A stretch of 64,000 nt of DNA from Comamonadaceae bacterium ALPHA2B (GTDB lineage: Bacteria > Pseudomonadota > Gammaproteobacteria > Burkholderiales > Burkholderiaceae_C), in the NCBI GenBank assembly GCA_005503065.1, contig SCOE01000028.1:1-64000 (forward strand), given 5' to 3'. Under the pieces are notes generated by a model. The model was not told the origin of the DNA. It saw nothing but the letters and a program-made list of their open reading frames with translations, and searched no databases. The translations under genes were made by a program, and so were the position numbers. Numbering within the stretch: the stretch's first letter is position 1; every line of letters starts with the position of its first letter. Positions 26,709-35,124 of the stretch are shown in pieces.

Positions 26709-27270
26709 GCACCGACTCCCAGCTCTGGAGGTTGCGCCGCACCACATCGGCAGAAGCGCGACGCGCCGAGTCCACGTCACTTCGGACCTGCTCAAGCAGG
26801 TCGACGAGCGCGGAAATGGCTTCGTCCTCGGGCGACTTCGGCATGCCGAAGGTGCGCAACGCGCGTCCCAAAGCGCTCAGATGGGCGGCGACGGCCTTGA
26901 TCTCGTCCAGCTCCCGAGGCGGCAGGACGTCACTGGTGTGAACGTGGTTGTGGACCAGCAAGGTGAGATACGAACCCGTCTTCATGCCCCGTGCGTCTGC
27001 ACGCCGAGCAGCGCGAGCGCGATCCCCAGGACGCAGTCGGACGGTAAGGCGATCTGCGACGTCTGCACCCGTCGCGACTTCGGGTTGCACATCAGAGGCC
27101 GCCGAACCGGTGGGGGGGACGGGCGTGTTAGCGCGCAGTACCTCGTCCACCAGCTTGGCCATCAGGCCCGACTCGGTGAGCCCGAATTGGGCAGCGAGCG
27201 CGCCGAACTGCGCCTTCACGTCGGAGGGCAAGCGCGTCGAAATCACAGCGGATTGAGAAGCGGTGGCCAT
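26701..27270 (-). CDS. Relaxosome accessory protein (TraJ/MobC-like)
   Basis: This 189-residue protein has an N-terminal ribbon-helix-helix-like region (AVISTRLPSDVKAQFGALAAQFGLTESGLMAKLVDEVL). The mid part (LRPGDRARAARRADARGMKTGSYLTLLVHNHV) is as in MobC/TraJ relaxosome proteins. It immediately precedes and overlaps the relaxase, and its start is 45 bases from the putative nic site, the same arrangement as traJ-traI in IncP plasmids. It should bind oriT and guide the relaxase. Confidence 0.75.
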   Translation of the reverse strand: MATASQSAVISTRLPSDVKAQFGALAAQFGLTESGLMAKLVDEVLRANTPVPPTGSAASDVQPEVATGADVADRLTVRLRPGDRARAARRADARGMKTGSYLTLLVHNHVHTSDVLPPRELDEIKAVAAHLSALGRALRTFGMPKSPEDEAISALVDLLEQVRSDVDSARRASADVVRRNLQSWESVHA

Positions 27271-27279
27271 CGAATACAC

Positions 27280-27440
27280 AGGGCTGTAAACACTATGTGA
27301 CGGCAGTCTATCCTGCCCTCAACGCCACACAAGGACTCCGAATTCGGCACGCCGAAGATTCTTCGCGTGCTCCGCCCATCAGGCCCATCTCGATCCCTCC
27401 ACAACGTCGCCAAACTTCGGCATGCCGAAGGTTGCACGCC
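27280..27440 (+). other. Putative origin of transfer (oriT) with IncP-like nic
   Basis: CTATCCTGCCC at 27309-27319 matches the nic-core of IncP/MOBP origins (YATCCTG|C), predicting cleavage between 27315 and 27316. A small inverted repeat GGCAG/CTGCC spans it. The accessory gene reads away from this point at 27270, as traJ does in RP4. To the right are the palindromes at 27342-27357 and 27414-27429. Confidence 0.65.
27342..27429. repeat. Repeated palindrome CTTCGGCATGCCGAAG near oriT
   Basis: CTTCGGCATGCCGAAG is perfect at 27414-27429, and a near copy (ATTCGGCACGCCGAAG) is at 27342-27357. A third, identical 19-bp copy (ACTTCGGCATGCCGAAGGT) is at 26835-26853 inside the accessory gene, where it encodes FGMPK. 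Reuse inside a coding region and in the intergenic region suggests a protein-binding site rather than a terminator. Confidence 0.55.
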
Positions 27441-27497
27441 ACCCACGAGGACACCGTTGGCATGCCTCCAATCAGCCCTGACGGTGCCCTTTCGCTT

Positions 27498-27737
27498 TCA
27501 CCGATGGACACGCCGCTCGAGCGCCCTGGCAGGTCTCGCAGGAGGCGTCAGCGCCACAGGTGCCAGCTCCCGCGTGCTGCCGATACCGTCGAGCCACGGC
27601 TGCAGACGCGTGGCGAACTCGCCGTGCGGCGAACGCTGCGCGGGCGTCGGCTCCGCACTGGGCGCTGACAAGAACACACAAAGAACAACGGCGCCGCAGA
27701 CTTGGACGGCAACGGCAAGAGCAATGACCTTGGACAT
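27498..27737 (-). CDS. Small exported or membrane-anchored protein
   Basis: This 79-residue protein has an N-terminal hydrophobic segment (VIALAVAVQVCGAVVLCVFLSA) followed by a Pro/Arg/Ala-rich tail. AAGGA precedes the ATG at 27737. It lies between the large ParB-like gene and oriT, after a hairpin. Function unknown. Confidence 0.5.
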   Translation of the reverse strand: MSKVIALAVAVQVCGAVVLCVFLSAPSAEPTPAQRSPHGEFATRLQPWLDGIGSTRELAPVALTPPARPARALERRVHR

Positions 27738-27780
27738 GACACAATTTCCTTCATAAGAAGCAATGGCAACTCGATGGGCC

Positions 27781-27811
27781 GGGAGGCCACGCCCCCAAGG
27801 CGTGACCTCCC
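27781..27811 (-). terminator. Hairpin after the large ParB-like gene
   Basis: GGGAGGCCACGCC at 27781-27793 pairs with GGCGTGACCTCCC at 27799-27811 (13-bp arms, one mismatch, 5-base loop), 6 bases after the ParB-like stop. No T-run follows, so it may be a Rho-assisted terminator or a processing hairpin. Confidence 0.5.
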
Positions 27812-27816
27812 GAAGC

Positions 27817-29928
27817 TCACGATTCGTCGGACCCCGAAGCCGAGGCATCGACCGGCGCACGCCGCAGCGGTGCAGGCAACCATCGAGAGCCTTCCAGCTT
27901 CGCGGCGCAGTGCCGGATCGCTTCGTCCTTCTTCATCCCCGCCACCGCCGCCGTGTCATCGACGCCGGTTGCCTCCTTGACTGCCTCCAGCGCCTTGGCC
28001 TTGCTCACGGCCCCGAGGTAGCTCGCGGCGGTCGGCACCCACCAGTCGGCCATGTCCACGCCCAGCGCCTCCGCGATCGCGTCGCTCTGGTCGGTGCCGC
28101 GCTCGCGGCCTGCCACGGCGTTGAAGCTGCGCGCGGTGCAGAAGGCCAGGAGGTCGAGCAGCGTGTCGCGGTCCTGCGCCAGCAGCCAACCGAACAACGC
28201 CTCGGGGTTGCCCGGCAGGCGATCTCCCCATTCGGTCGTCGCGCGGTCCAGCAGGGCACCGGCGGGCGAGCTTTCGAAGTCGGTGGCGTCCTGGGCCAGC
28301 GCGTAGTCGCTGGTCATGGTCAGGTGCACCTTCACGACATCGTTGCCGCGCCCGTAGTGGCCGAACACCGTCTCGGCGAGGCGGTGCACGAGCGTCACCA
28401 GCGCCACATGCGGGTTCTGCACGAGGGCGGCCTGGATCGCCCCGGTGCGATGGGCGGTCAAGTCCCGCATGAGCTTCTCGCTGATCGCGGGGCGCTTCTT
28501 CGGGGCATCGCTGGGCGAGACGCTGACGCCTGCGTCATCGCCGCCCTGCCCTTCGTTGGCTGCCGTCCGGTCCTCGGCCCGGATCAGGCCCCGGTCCACG
28601 GTGATCTGACCGCCGTGGTCGATCCGCAGCAGCGCGCCGCTGCGGGCCATCTGTTCCGGCGTCCATTGCGCCAAGGCATCGTGCGCGGCGTCGATGCGCT
28701 CATCCAGCGCGTCGATGAGGCCCATGAGCCGCTGCTCCTCGGCCTCGTAGGCTTCGGTGTCGCGCTCGGCGTGCTCGTTGCGCTCGTAGGCGGCATCCAG
28801 TTCGTCCCGCTCAGCCTCCATCGCTTCGAGGGACTGCGCCTCGTCAGGCGTGGGTTCGCGTTCGCCCTTCGCCTCGCGCCCGTAGCCGCGCAGCGCGAGG
28901 TAGTCCCCGTCGAGCAGGCACTCCACCCAAACCCAACCCTCGGCCCGGACATCCTCGCCAGCAGCGCGCAGCTTCTCCATGGCGAGTACCTGGAGCATCA
29001 CCGCGTCGTCCAGGAACACCCCCGACCCGTCGCCCTCCTCCGCGAACAGGTCGCGACGGACGGTGCCACCGCGCGCCTCATAGGCCTCGATGCCGACGAA
29101 GCGGGCGAGGCGGCTGTCGCCCCGGCAGGACTCCTCGGTCAATGCACGGCGGATCGAATAGGCATCCCGGTCGTAGGTCGGCAGGCCATCCCAGACGGCT
29201 TGCTGCGCGGCGTGGTCCTCGGTCAGCGCAAGGGCTTGCAGCTGGTCCGGGTCGATGTCCTCGGCCCGGTAGAGGGCGAGGAAGCGCGGGGCCAGCCGCG
29301 CGAGCTTGAGACGCCGCTCCACCGTGATCGGTGTCACCCCGAAGCGTCCCGCGATCTGGGCCACGGTCATGCCTTCTTCCACGAGCTTGCGGAAGGCTTC
29401 CATCTCGTCGGCCGGGTGCATGGCCTCACGGCCCGAGTTCTCGGCCAGCGACACCTCGGCGGCACGCTCGCTGTCGTAGAGCTTGCACTCAACCGGGCGA
29501 GCAGCGTCCCACCGGCCCTGCGCCACGAGGCGCTGCATCGCGCGCAGGCGGCGCCCGCCCGCCACCACGGCGTAGGAACCCTCGGTGTGCGCCACCACCG
29601 CGAGGCGCTGCAGCAGCCCCTGCGAGTCGATCAGCGCAGCGAGTTCCTCGATGCCCTCGGCATGGAACACGCGCCGGACGTTGGCCTCGCTCAGAACCAG
29701 CTGCGCCAGCGGCACCAGCAGGTCGCGACCTTCGACCACCTCGGGCGTGGTCACCTCGGTGGCGACCCCGGCGCCCTGGGTCTTCTTTGGGGCCTTCGGC
29801 GTCTTGGTCGTCTTCACGGCCTTTGCACCGTTGGTGGCTGCGGGACGGGCCTTGTGGACACCTGCGCCGTTCGTGGAGCGTGCGGCCTTGCCGGTGGTCG
29901 GTGCGGGAGTCGTAGCGATTGCGGTCAT
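27817..29928 (-). CDS. Large ParB/RepB/Spo0J-like DNA-binding protein
   Basis: This 703-residue protein has a Lys/Ala/Pro-rich N terminus (about 55 residues). A ParB nuclease-like domain follows (LVPLAQLVLSEANVRRV...VVAGGRRLRAMQRLV), with the helix-turn-helix MTVAQIAGRFGVTPITVERRLKLARLAPRFLALYRAEDI. A long mainly helical C-terminal half contains a coiled-coil stretch (EAMEAERDELDAAYERNEHAERDTEAYEAEEQ region). Such large ParBs accompany DUF932, DUF2958 and RadC genes on plasmids and islands and are not classical segregation proteins. The start at 29928 has AAAGGAACGG upstream. Confidence 0.82.
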   Translation of the reverse strand: MTAIATTPAPTTGKAARSTNGAGVHKARPAATNGAKAVKTTKTPKAPKKTQGAGVATEVTTPEVVEGRDLLVPLAQLVLSEANVRRVFHAEGIEELAALIDSQGLLQRLAVVAHTEGSYAVVAGGRRLRAMQRLVAQGRWDAARPVECKLYDSERAAEVSLAENSGREAMHPADEMEAFRKLVEEGMTVAQIAGRFGVTPITVERRLKLARLAPRFLALYRAEDIDPDQLQALALTEDHAAQQAVWDGLPTYDRDAYSIRRALTEESCRGDSRLARFVGIEAYEARGGTVRRDLFAEEGDGSGVFLDDAVMLQVLAMEKLRAAGEDVRAEGWVWVECLLDGDYLALRGYGREAKGEREPTPDEAQSLEAMEAERDELDAAYERNEHAERDTEAYEAEEQRLMGLIDALDERIDAAHDALAQWTPEQMARSGALLRIDHGGQITVDRGLIRAEDRTAANEGQGGDDAGVSVSPSDAPKKRPAISEKLMRDLTAHRTGAIQAALVQNPHVALVTLVHRLAETVFGHYGRGNDVVKVHLTMTSDYALAQDATDFESSPAGALLDRATTEWGDRLPGNPEALFGWLLAQDRDTLLDLLAFCTARSFNAVAGRERGTDQSDAIAEALGVDMADWWVPTAASYLGAVSKAKALEAVKEATGVDDTAAVAGMKKDEAIRHCAAKLEGSRWLPAPLRRAPVDASASGSDES

Positions 29929-30018
29929 TTCCGTTCCTTTCGGTTGATGGATGAATGGACAAAGCACTGCCGGATTCCTAGATTCAGAGCCCTTCAACAG
30001 AGGGTTCCGGATCGCATC

Positions 30019-30233
30019 GGTCCAGCATCCGGAGCTGGCCGCCGTCTTCCTGAGTTCTTCGCCCGGTGGCGGCAGGCGACCGCGGGGACGGGGGAGCCAG
30101 GGGGAAGCATTCGTAACGCGAAGCGTTATGAACACCCCCTTGCAGGCGCAGCCGGTCCCCCGGCCACGCGGGCGCAGAGTCACCGAAAAGGTGAAGGACT
30201 CAGGAAGACGGCAGCACTGCACAGCGCTGGACC
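30019..30233. repeat. 215-bp imperfect palindrome in the leader of the large ParB-like gene
   Basis: Nested complementary arms are GGTCCAGC 30019-30026 with GCTGGACC 30226-30233, GCCGTCTTCCTGAGTTCTTC 30041-30060 with its 19/20 reverse complement at 30193-30212, and TAACGC 30114-30119 with GCGTTA 30123-30128. G-rich and C-rich blocks between them (GGGGGA / TCCCCC) can also pair. On the minus strand it lies 91-305 bases before the ParB-like start. It could be a long structured leader RNA or a small mobile palindrome. Confidence 0.6.
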
Positions 30234-30466
30234 GTGGCGCGCCGGAACCGCCGCGCGGCGAGCGCCCTCACCCGCCAGGGGCGGGTCTGATCAATGGAGG
30301 GTGAGGACGCAGTCCGAGGGCCGCAGGCCCTGCGTCAGGGATACGCAAGGCGGCCGCAGGCCGTCCCCGCAGGGGATGAGCGCGAATGCGCGAACCTGGA
30401 GCAGCCCGGCCCCGGCCACGCCGGGGAGACGCCATGATCTGACATCTCCATCTCGAACCTCTCTCG
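30234..30466. other. Hairpin-rich intergenic stretch without genes
   Basis: This GC-rich DNA has several short self-complementary blocks (AGGGCCGCAGGCCCT, CGGCCGCAGGCCG, CCCCGCAGGGG) between 30315 and 30380, ahead of the gene at 30467. No coding frame is convincing. It may be a leader for that gene. Confidence 0.4.
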
Positions 30467-31017
30467 ATGCCTGACATCAAGTCCACCGCCCTGGCCACGA
30501 CGATCCTGATCGCTGCCAACGCCCTGGCTCTCCTGTTCATCTGGCGCATGGGCCGGCGCCTCGCGCCCAGGCATGGCGGTGACATCCGCCTCATGGGCTT
30601 CTTCTTCTGGCTCACCGCCATCGCCACGGTGCTGATCGCGCTCTGGGCGAAAAGCACCGGCGCAGTCGACAGCCACGGTGTCTTTCAGGGCAAGGTCGGC
30701 GCATCCCTCAATCGACTGCTGAGGGTCATGCTCGACCTGGATGGAGCGTTGAACGTCTTCGGCGGCCTGTTTCTCTTGGTGGTCGGCCCGGCTGGGGCGC
30801 GGGATGGAGCAGTTGGAATGCGCGCGCCGCCTTCACCCTGGCCAGCACCGGTACGGGCTTGCTGTTCCTGGCCTTCCTGGTGATCTTCAACTACCGGGAC
30901 GTGCACGCGGACCTGCTGGACCTGCGGCGACGCGGGAGCCCGCTGTTCAAGGTGCTGGCCCGCTACAACACATGGAGTTCGCGACATCTGTTGGTGGGGC
31001 CGGAACGCCGCCCATGA
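30467..31017 (+). pseudogene. Multi-pass membrane protein of unknown function, frameshifted
   Basis: The first frame gives a clear membrane protein (MPDIKSTALATTILIAANAL...GGLFLLVVGP), with three hydrophobic segments, to about 30790. The protein-like sequence then continues in another frame as GAGWSSWNARAAFTLAS, another hydrophobic segment (TGLLFLAFLVIFNYRDVHADL) and LLVGPERRP before the stop at 31015. One base seems lost around 30785-30795 in a GC-rich run. Either the gene is broken or this is a sequencing error. No family recognised. Confidence 0.55.
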
Positions 31018-31131
31018 TGAGCGTGGGCGCGACGGTCCATATCAGCCGGCCGTCGCGTTGGTGTCGCACCTTGGTTGGTCTAGGCGGGGCGAGCACGCGG
31101 CAACGCCGAGGGGTGGCGCACACCGCGGCAC

Positions 31132-31482
31132 TCAGCGTATCGCCGACAGCATGGCACGCGCACGCCGCGCGACGCCAGGATCGAGCCCGCGCGAGCTGGC
31201 GATCCGATCCAACACGGCGAGCAGTTCCGGCGCCGCAGCCATGAGGCGCACGACCTCTTCGAAGGTCCTCGTCCGGCCCTCGGGTCCGGTCGTCAAGGCG
31301 GGTCGGTGGATCTCGGCGAGGTTGCGCCCCTCGGCATCGCAGATGAGGGCCCACCGGCGGTCAGGGCTCATGGCGTGCTGCCACGACACGTGCGGGATCG
31401 CCGGCGACACGTCGGGCGGACCGGTGCGATGGCGTGCACGCGGCGGAGGAAGGAGTCGGAGTCGGTCGTGGAAATGGTCCAT
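31132..31482 (-). CDS. Unknown small protein of the accessory block
   Basis: This 116-residue protein has the central motif RRWALICDAEGRNLAEIHRP and C-terminal EEVVRLMAAAPELLAVLDRI. This pattern recurs in short plasmid or phage proteins without known role. It is monocistronic and points away from the 31965 gene; the shared 482-base gap carries a palindrome. Confidence 0.6.
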   Translation of the reverse strand: MDHFHDRLRLLPPPRARHRTGPPDVSPAIPHVSWQHAMSPDRRWALICDAEGRNLAEIHRPALTTGPEGRTRTFEEVVRLMAAAPELLAVLDRIASSRGLDPGVARRARAMLSAIR

Positions 31483-31964
31483 GGTGAGCCTGCCTTTCGG
31501 AGCGTGACGGGCGGGCTCCCGCGGAGCCGCCTCGGCGCCATCAGGGCGAGGACAGCGCGGGCGCCAGGGCCCGCCCGCAGGCCGCAGCCCGCAGCAAGGC
31601 GGAGGGACCGGGCGAGGACGGGGGCGCAGCCGGACCCTCGCGGCCGCAAGGCCCGCAGCCAGGCGTCGAACAAGAGGCGGTCCCGGGCGCCTGCGCGTGC
31701 TCGGTCAGGCGAAGCCACTGCCACGGACCCTGCCCGACGACCGGAGGCCGGGGGGATGCCGCGCCCGGGTGGCGGGCGGGACGCCCGGCAGGCGCCTGTC
31801 ACACCGGTGTGGCAGCCTCGAGGCGCCCCAACGGGGCAGGCAGCCAATGCAATCGGTCATTCGGCGCCGAGACGGCCGGCGTTGCATCGGCATCTGTACC
31901 GATGGAGCCGATCGCCGCGGGGTCTACGCTGCCACGAACGGGCGAAGAACAGGGAGACATCGCC
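31483..31964. other. Intergenic region with palindrome CTGTCACACCGGTGTGGCAG
   Basis: The region between divergent genes contains a 20-bp palindrome with one mismatched pair at 31796-31815. Several GC-rich hairpins (31500-31640 on the minus strand) may form a leader for the 31482 gene, including GCGGGAGCCCGC near its start. No coding frame was accepted here. Confidence 0.4.
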
Positions 31965-32225
31965 ATGCTCAGCACCCTCCAGAAGGCCGAGATCCTCGTG
32001 CGCGCCGGGATCGCCGTGCCGGCCATGCCGCCGGCCGTTGCCGGCAGCCCGGAGATTTCGCCGCGATGGCGGCAGGAGATCGACAACCTCTATGCCGGCT
32101 ACGTGGCTGCGCGCGCCGCGCGCAGCCTGCGCGAATCCGAAGCCGCGCGGACGCTGTCGGACCTGCGCCATGCCAACAACCGCATGACGCACCCGAGCCA
32201 TCCGGACGACCACGACGAGGATTGA
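31965..32225 (+). CDS. Small unknown cytoplasmic protein
   Basis: This 86-residue protein (MLSTLQKAEILVRAGIAVPAMPP...) ends in a His/Asp-rich tail (MTHPSHPDDHDED). AGGGAGA precedes the ATG. No domain recognised. It begins a rightward run of four genes (31965-33653). Confidence 0.5.
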   Translation: MLSTLQKAEILVRAGIAVPAMPPAVAGSPEISPRWRQEIDNLYAGYVAARAARSLRESEAARTLSDLRHANNRMTHPSHPDDHDED

Positions 32226-32255
32226 CCGAGCCGGCGCCACGTCGCGGGGCCGTCC

Positions 32256-32672
32256 ATGGCCGAGAATGGACGCATGAACGCGCCCAAGCCGCCGCACCAG
32301 CCCTGCCCGAGCTGTCCCTGGCGCATGGACCAGGATGCGCAGGACATCCCCCACTTCAGCCTGGCGCTGGCCGAGAGGCTCGCGGCCACCTGCCCCGACC
32401 ACCGCGGCCGCGGGCCGGATTTCGGGGCGCCGATGTTCGCGTGCCACCAGTCGAAGGTCGGCGCCGAGGTCCATTGCGCGGGTTGGCTTGCGAGCGTCGG
32501 GCACGCCCATCCGGGGGTGCGCCTGGGCATCGTGAGCGGCCGGCTCGACGCCGCGCGGCTGCAGCCCGGGCCCGGATGGCCGGCCCTGCACGACAACTAC
32601 GCACAGGTGCTGGACAAGTTGCGCAGCACGGCCGGCGAGTGCGCGCTCGCCCCGGACGATTCCCGGTCCTGA
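32256..32672 (+). CDS. DUF6283-like Cys-rich protein
   Basis: This protein of about 138 residues has the N-terminal motif PCPSCPWR and a later CH/CAGW pair (FACHQSKVGAEVHCAGWLA). These suggest a bound metal or Fe-S centre, as expected for the DUF6283 family. Role unknown. An ATG at 32274 is an equally possible start. Confidence 0.65.
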   Translation: MAENGRMNAPKPPHQPCPSCPWRMDQDAQDIPHFSLALAERLAATCPDHRGRGPDFGAPMFACHQSKVGAEVHCAGWLASVGHAHPGVRLGIVSGRLDAARLQPGPGWPALHDNYAQVLDKLRSTAGECALAPDDSRS

Positions 32673-32682
32673 GGCCACGGCG

Positions 32683-33339
32683 GTGACCCTGGAGGCCTGG
32701 CACGTCGACACCGCGCGCACGCGGGACCTTGCGCCGCGGCTGCTGGACGCGCGCGGGCAGCTGCGCGTGGTGCCGGCGGCGGTGCTGGCCGACACGACGC
32801 CCGCGGAGCGCCTGCGCTTCGGGGTCGAGCACGGAATCTACGGCTTCCTCACCGCCGAGCTCGTCGCGTTCCTGCAGGACGTCATCGGCGGTCGTCGAGC
32901 GATCGAGATCGGTGCGGGCCACGGCCGGCTGGCCGCGGCGCTGGGCATTCCTGCGACCGACAACCGCCAGCAGGAGGAGCCGGGGCTGCGCGCGTACTAC
33001 GCGAGCCTGGGGCAGCCGACGGTGCGCTACGGCGACAACGTCGAGAAGCTCGATGCCGCCGAGGCCGTGGCACGGCACCGTCCGCAGGTGGTGGTGGCCG
33101 CCTGGGTGACCCACCGCTACGACGCCGACCGACCCGAAGCCGGCGGCAGCGAGACCGGCGTGGACGAGGCGGCCATCGTCGCGGCCTGCGACGCCTATGT
33201 CTTCATCGGCAACACGCAGGTCCACCAGCACAAGCCGATCCTCGCCCTGCCCCACCGACGGCTCACGCCGTCCTGGCTGCAGTCGCGCGCGATCAACGGG
33301 ACGCCGGATTTCATCGGCATCTGGGAGCGCGCGACATGA
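32683..33339 (+). CDS. Probable SAM-dependent methyltransferase-like protein
   Basis: This 218-residue protein starts at GTG. The segment RAIEIGAGHGRLAAALGIPATDNRQQ (about residues 71-97) matches motif I (GxGxG) and the acidic residue after strand 2 of class I methyltransferases. VVVAAWVTHRYDADRPEAGG would be the active-site region and DAYVFIGNTQVHQHKPIL a late strand. No target-recognition domain is seen; the substrate is unknown. It overlaps the next gene (ATGA). Confidence 0.6.
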   Translation: MTLEAWHVDTARTRDLAPRLLDARGQLRVVPAAVLADTTPAERLRFGVEHGIYGFLTAELVAFLQDVIGGRRAIEIGAGHGRLAAALGIPATDNRQQEEPGLRAYYASLGQPTVRYGDNVEKLDAAEAVARHRPQVVVAAWVTHRYDADRPEAGGSETGVDEAAIVAACDAYVFIGNTQVHQHKPILALPHRRLTPSWLQSRAINGTPDFIGIWERAT

Positions 33340-33653
33340 CCTCAGGCAAGACGAGGACGCGACGACGCCCCACGGAAATCGCCGCGCAGGACCGCGCGTT
33401 GCTGGAGGCGCAGGGGTACCGGCAGGTGACGCTGCGCGGTGGCCGCGTGTGCGCGGTGAAAGGTTTCGTGTTCACGACCGCGCTGCTGGTCGGGATCGAT
33501 CCGTTCGGCTATTCGCTGCGCTATTGCTACGAGCACGCCCATGAGGCCGAGGCCGCGCTGGCCGAGTGGGATGGCACGGGTCACGCCGGTGGCCCGTGGA
33601 TCAAGTGCAAGGGCGCTGGGGTCGAGCTCCTGAACCCGTCGCTCAGCTGCTGA
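33336..33653 (+). CDS. Unknown protein coupled to the methyltransferase-like gene
   Basis: This 105-residue protein has a basic N terminus (MTSGKTRTRRRPTEIAAQDR) and a folded part (YRQVTLRGGRVCAVKGFVFTTALLVGID...WIKCKGAGVELLNPSLSC). The 4-base ATGA overlap with the preceding gene implies joint translation. No family recognised. Confidence 0.55.
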   Translation: MTSGKTRTRRRPTEIAAQDRALLEAQGYRQVTLRGGRVCAVKGFVFTTALLVGIDPFGYSLRYCYEHAHEAEAALAEWDGTGHAGGPWIKCKGAGVELLNPSLSC

Positions 33654-33677
33654 TGACCGCAGCCGGCAGACTTCGCG

Positions 33678-34163
33678 TCACTCGGGCGAAGACGAAGCCA
33701 TTTCGGCCACACGTGCCTTGACGGCCGTCGGACTCATGAGTTTCACGAGGCCCAGGGCCTGCACCTGCTCTGGCGACGGGCGCGTCTTGCCCTGTTCCCA
33801 GTTGTAGATGGTCGCCCCGCTGATGGCCACGAGCTTGCCGTAGTCGGCGGCCGAGAGGCCGAGCTTCGTGCGATGGGCCGCCAGGCGCTTCGCGCTGAAG
33901 CGTCGGGGCGTGCCATCGTCTTCGATGTCAACGGCGGCGGCTATGGAGACTGGCGCTGCGCGGGTCGCCGCCCGCGCCTGCGCCGCCGCCAGACGCTGGC
34001 CTTCCTTGAGGGCTTTCTGAAGCATGGCCAGCTCGCGCCGCAACTGCGCGATGACTGTGCGCTGTTGCGCGCTGGCCTTCTTCAGTCCTTCGATCTCGGC
34101 GCGGATTTCCTTGCGCGCGACCCGCGCGATCTCGGCCTTCAGGGCAGATGCGATGTTCGTCAT
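33678..34163 (-). CDS. XRE-type helix-turn-helix protein with coiled coil
   Basis: This 161-residue protein has an N-terminal helical coiled coil (LKKASAQQRTVIAQLRRELAMLQKAL, residues about 22-50). The C-terminal helix-turn-helix is RTKLGLSAADYGKLVAISGATIYNWEQGKTRPSPEQ. It is a likely DNA-binding regulator of the accessory block. It converges with the 33336 gene. Confidence 0.7.
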   Translation of the reverse strand: MTNIASALKAEIARVARKEIRAEIEGLKKASAQQRTVIAQLRRELAMLQKALKEGQRLAAAQARAATRAAPVSIAAAVDIEDDGTPRRFSAKRLAAHRTKLGLSAADYGKLVAISGATIYNWEQGKTRPSPEQVQALGLVKLMSPTAVKARVAEMASSSPE

Positions 34164-34284
34164 GGACGTGCATTCTGAACCTCTTGGCTGACGACCTCCC
34201 AAACCACCGGTGTTGGCCGCTGGTGCCGGGTCGCGCATAGCCGGCGAAAAATGGGGCGCTGGCGGTGCCAGCACCCCGATGGCG

Positions 34285-35109
34285 TCAACGGCCGATTCGA
34301 CGCAACGCGGCCTGCCAGAGCCCAGTGTTGAGCCGGACGTTTTCTCGAATCGCCCGGATGCCACGCGTGTGCATGGCGCGGCCTTGGGCCGTGCGGCCGG
34401 GAAGCCCACCGCGCAGCACGTGCTCCTGCACGGCGTTGAAGGTCCGCCACACATCGGCACCCACGTCAGCGATCCGGCGACGCTCAAGGAGCTGCGCGGG
34501 CTGCACGGGTGGCTCGCCGAGGTCCGGGTAGCGCAGCGCCAATGCTTCGCGGGCGATGTCCAGCTGCTGGCCTTCGGTCAAGGTGGTGGTCCGCATCGCC
34601 TCGACGGCTTCGCCCACGCGTGAGAAGTCGCGCGTGATGCGCTGCGCGGCCTCGACCACGTTGGCCACGACGTTGCCGCGGTGGCCCACGTGCACGAGGC
34701 CGAAGTCGCCGATCGCCGTCAGCAGGCCGTTCGTGCACACGGGCCGGTAGAGCCCGGCGCGCAGCTGGTAGGCGCTGCGCCCGTCGTGCGAGTTGATGAG
34801 GACGATCTCACCGAGCACGTCGTCCAGCGAGAGCAGATCGACCACGGGCTGGAAGCGCAGCATGTGCCGAGCGTGGGCGCCCTGCCCCCCGCGTGAGCGC
34901 GTCTGCACGGCGCCAGTCGGTGCGAACCCGGCGTCCATGAGCGCCGAGAGGATGTCGCGCGTGCTGATGAAGACGTAGCGGGGTCCTGTCGTGTCGGCGG
35001 CCTGGTCGGCGAAGGCGGCGGGCGCCAGGCGCGCCACGTCCTGCAGCGAAAGCGAGGAGCGAGCCGCCCAGGCATGCGAGGGCGAGGAGAGCGAAGAGGC
35101 GAAAGTCAT
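34285..35109 (-). CDS. DUF932 protein
   Basis: This 274-residue protein has the DUF932 pattern: LQPVVDLL-like RFQPVVDLLSLDD, VLINSHDGRSAYQLRAGLYRPVCTNGLL and the helical LTEGQQLDIAREALALRYP region. DUF932 proteins occur beside antirestriction and RadC genes on mobile DNA and are thought to help entering DNA, without biochemical proof. A structured leader lies between 35125 and 35272. The start was chosen at ATG 35109. Confidence 0.85.
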   Translation of the reverse strand: MTFASSLSSPSHAWAARSSLSLQDVARLAPAAFADQAADTTGPRYVFISTRDILSALMDAGFAPTGAVQTRSRGGQGAHARHMLRFQPVVDLLSLDDVLGEIVLINSHDGRSAYQLRAGLYRPVCTNGLLTAIGDFGLVHVGHRGNVVANVVEAAQRITRDFSRVGEAVEAMRTTTLTEGQQLDIAREALALRYPDLGEPPVQPAQLLERRRIADVGADVWRTFNAVQEHVLRGGLPGRTAQGRAMHTRGIRAIRENVRLNTGLWQAALRRIGR

Positions 35110-35124
35110 GGTGGACTCCAAATG

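Noticed and set aside
27763-30474. A 903-codon plus-strand open frame opposite the large ParB-like gene
   Set aside because: The minus strand encodes clear ParB motifs; the plus frame shows no recognisable protein.
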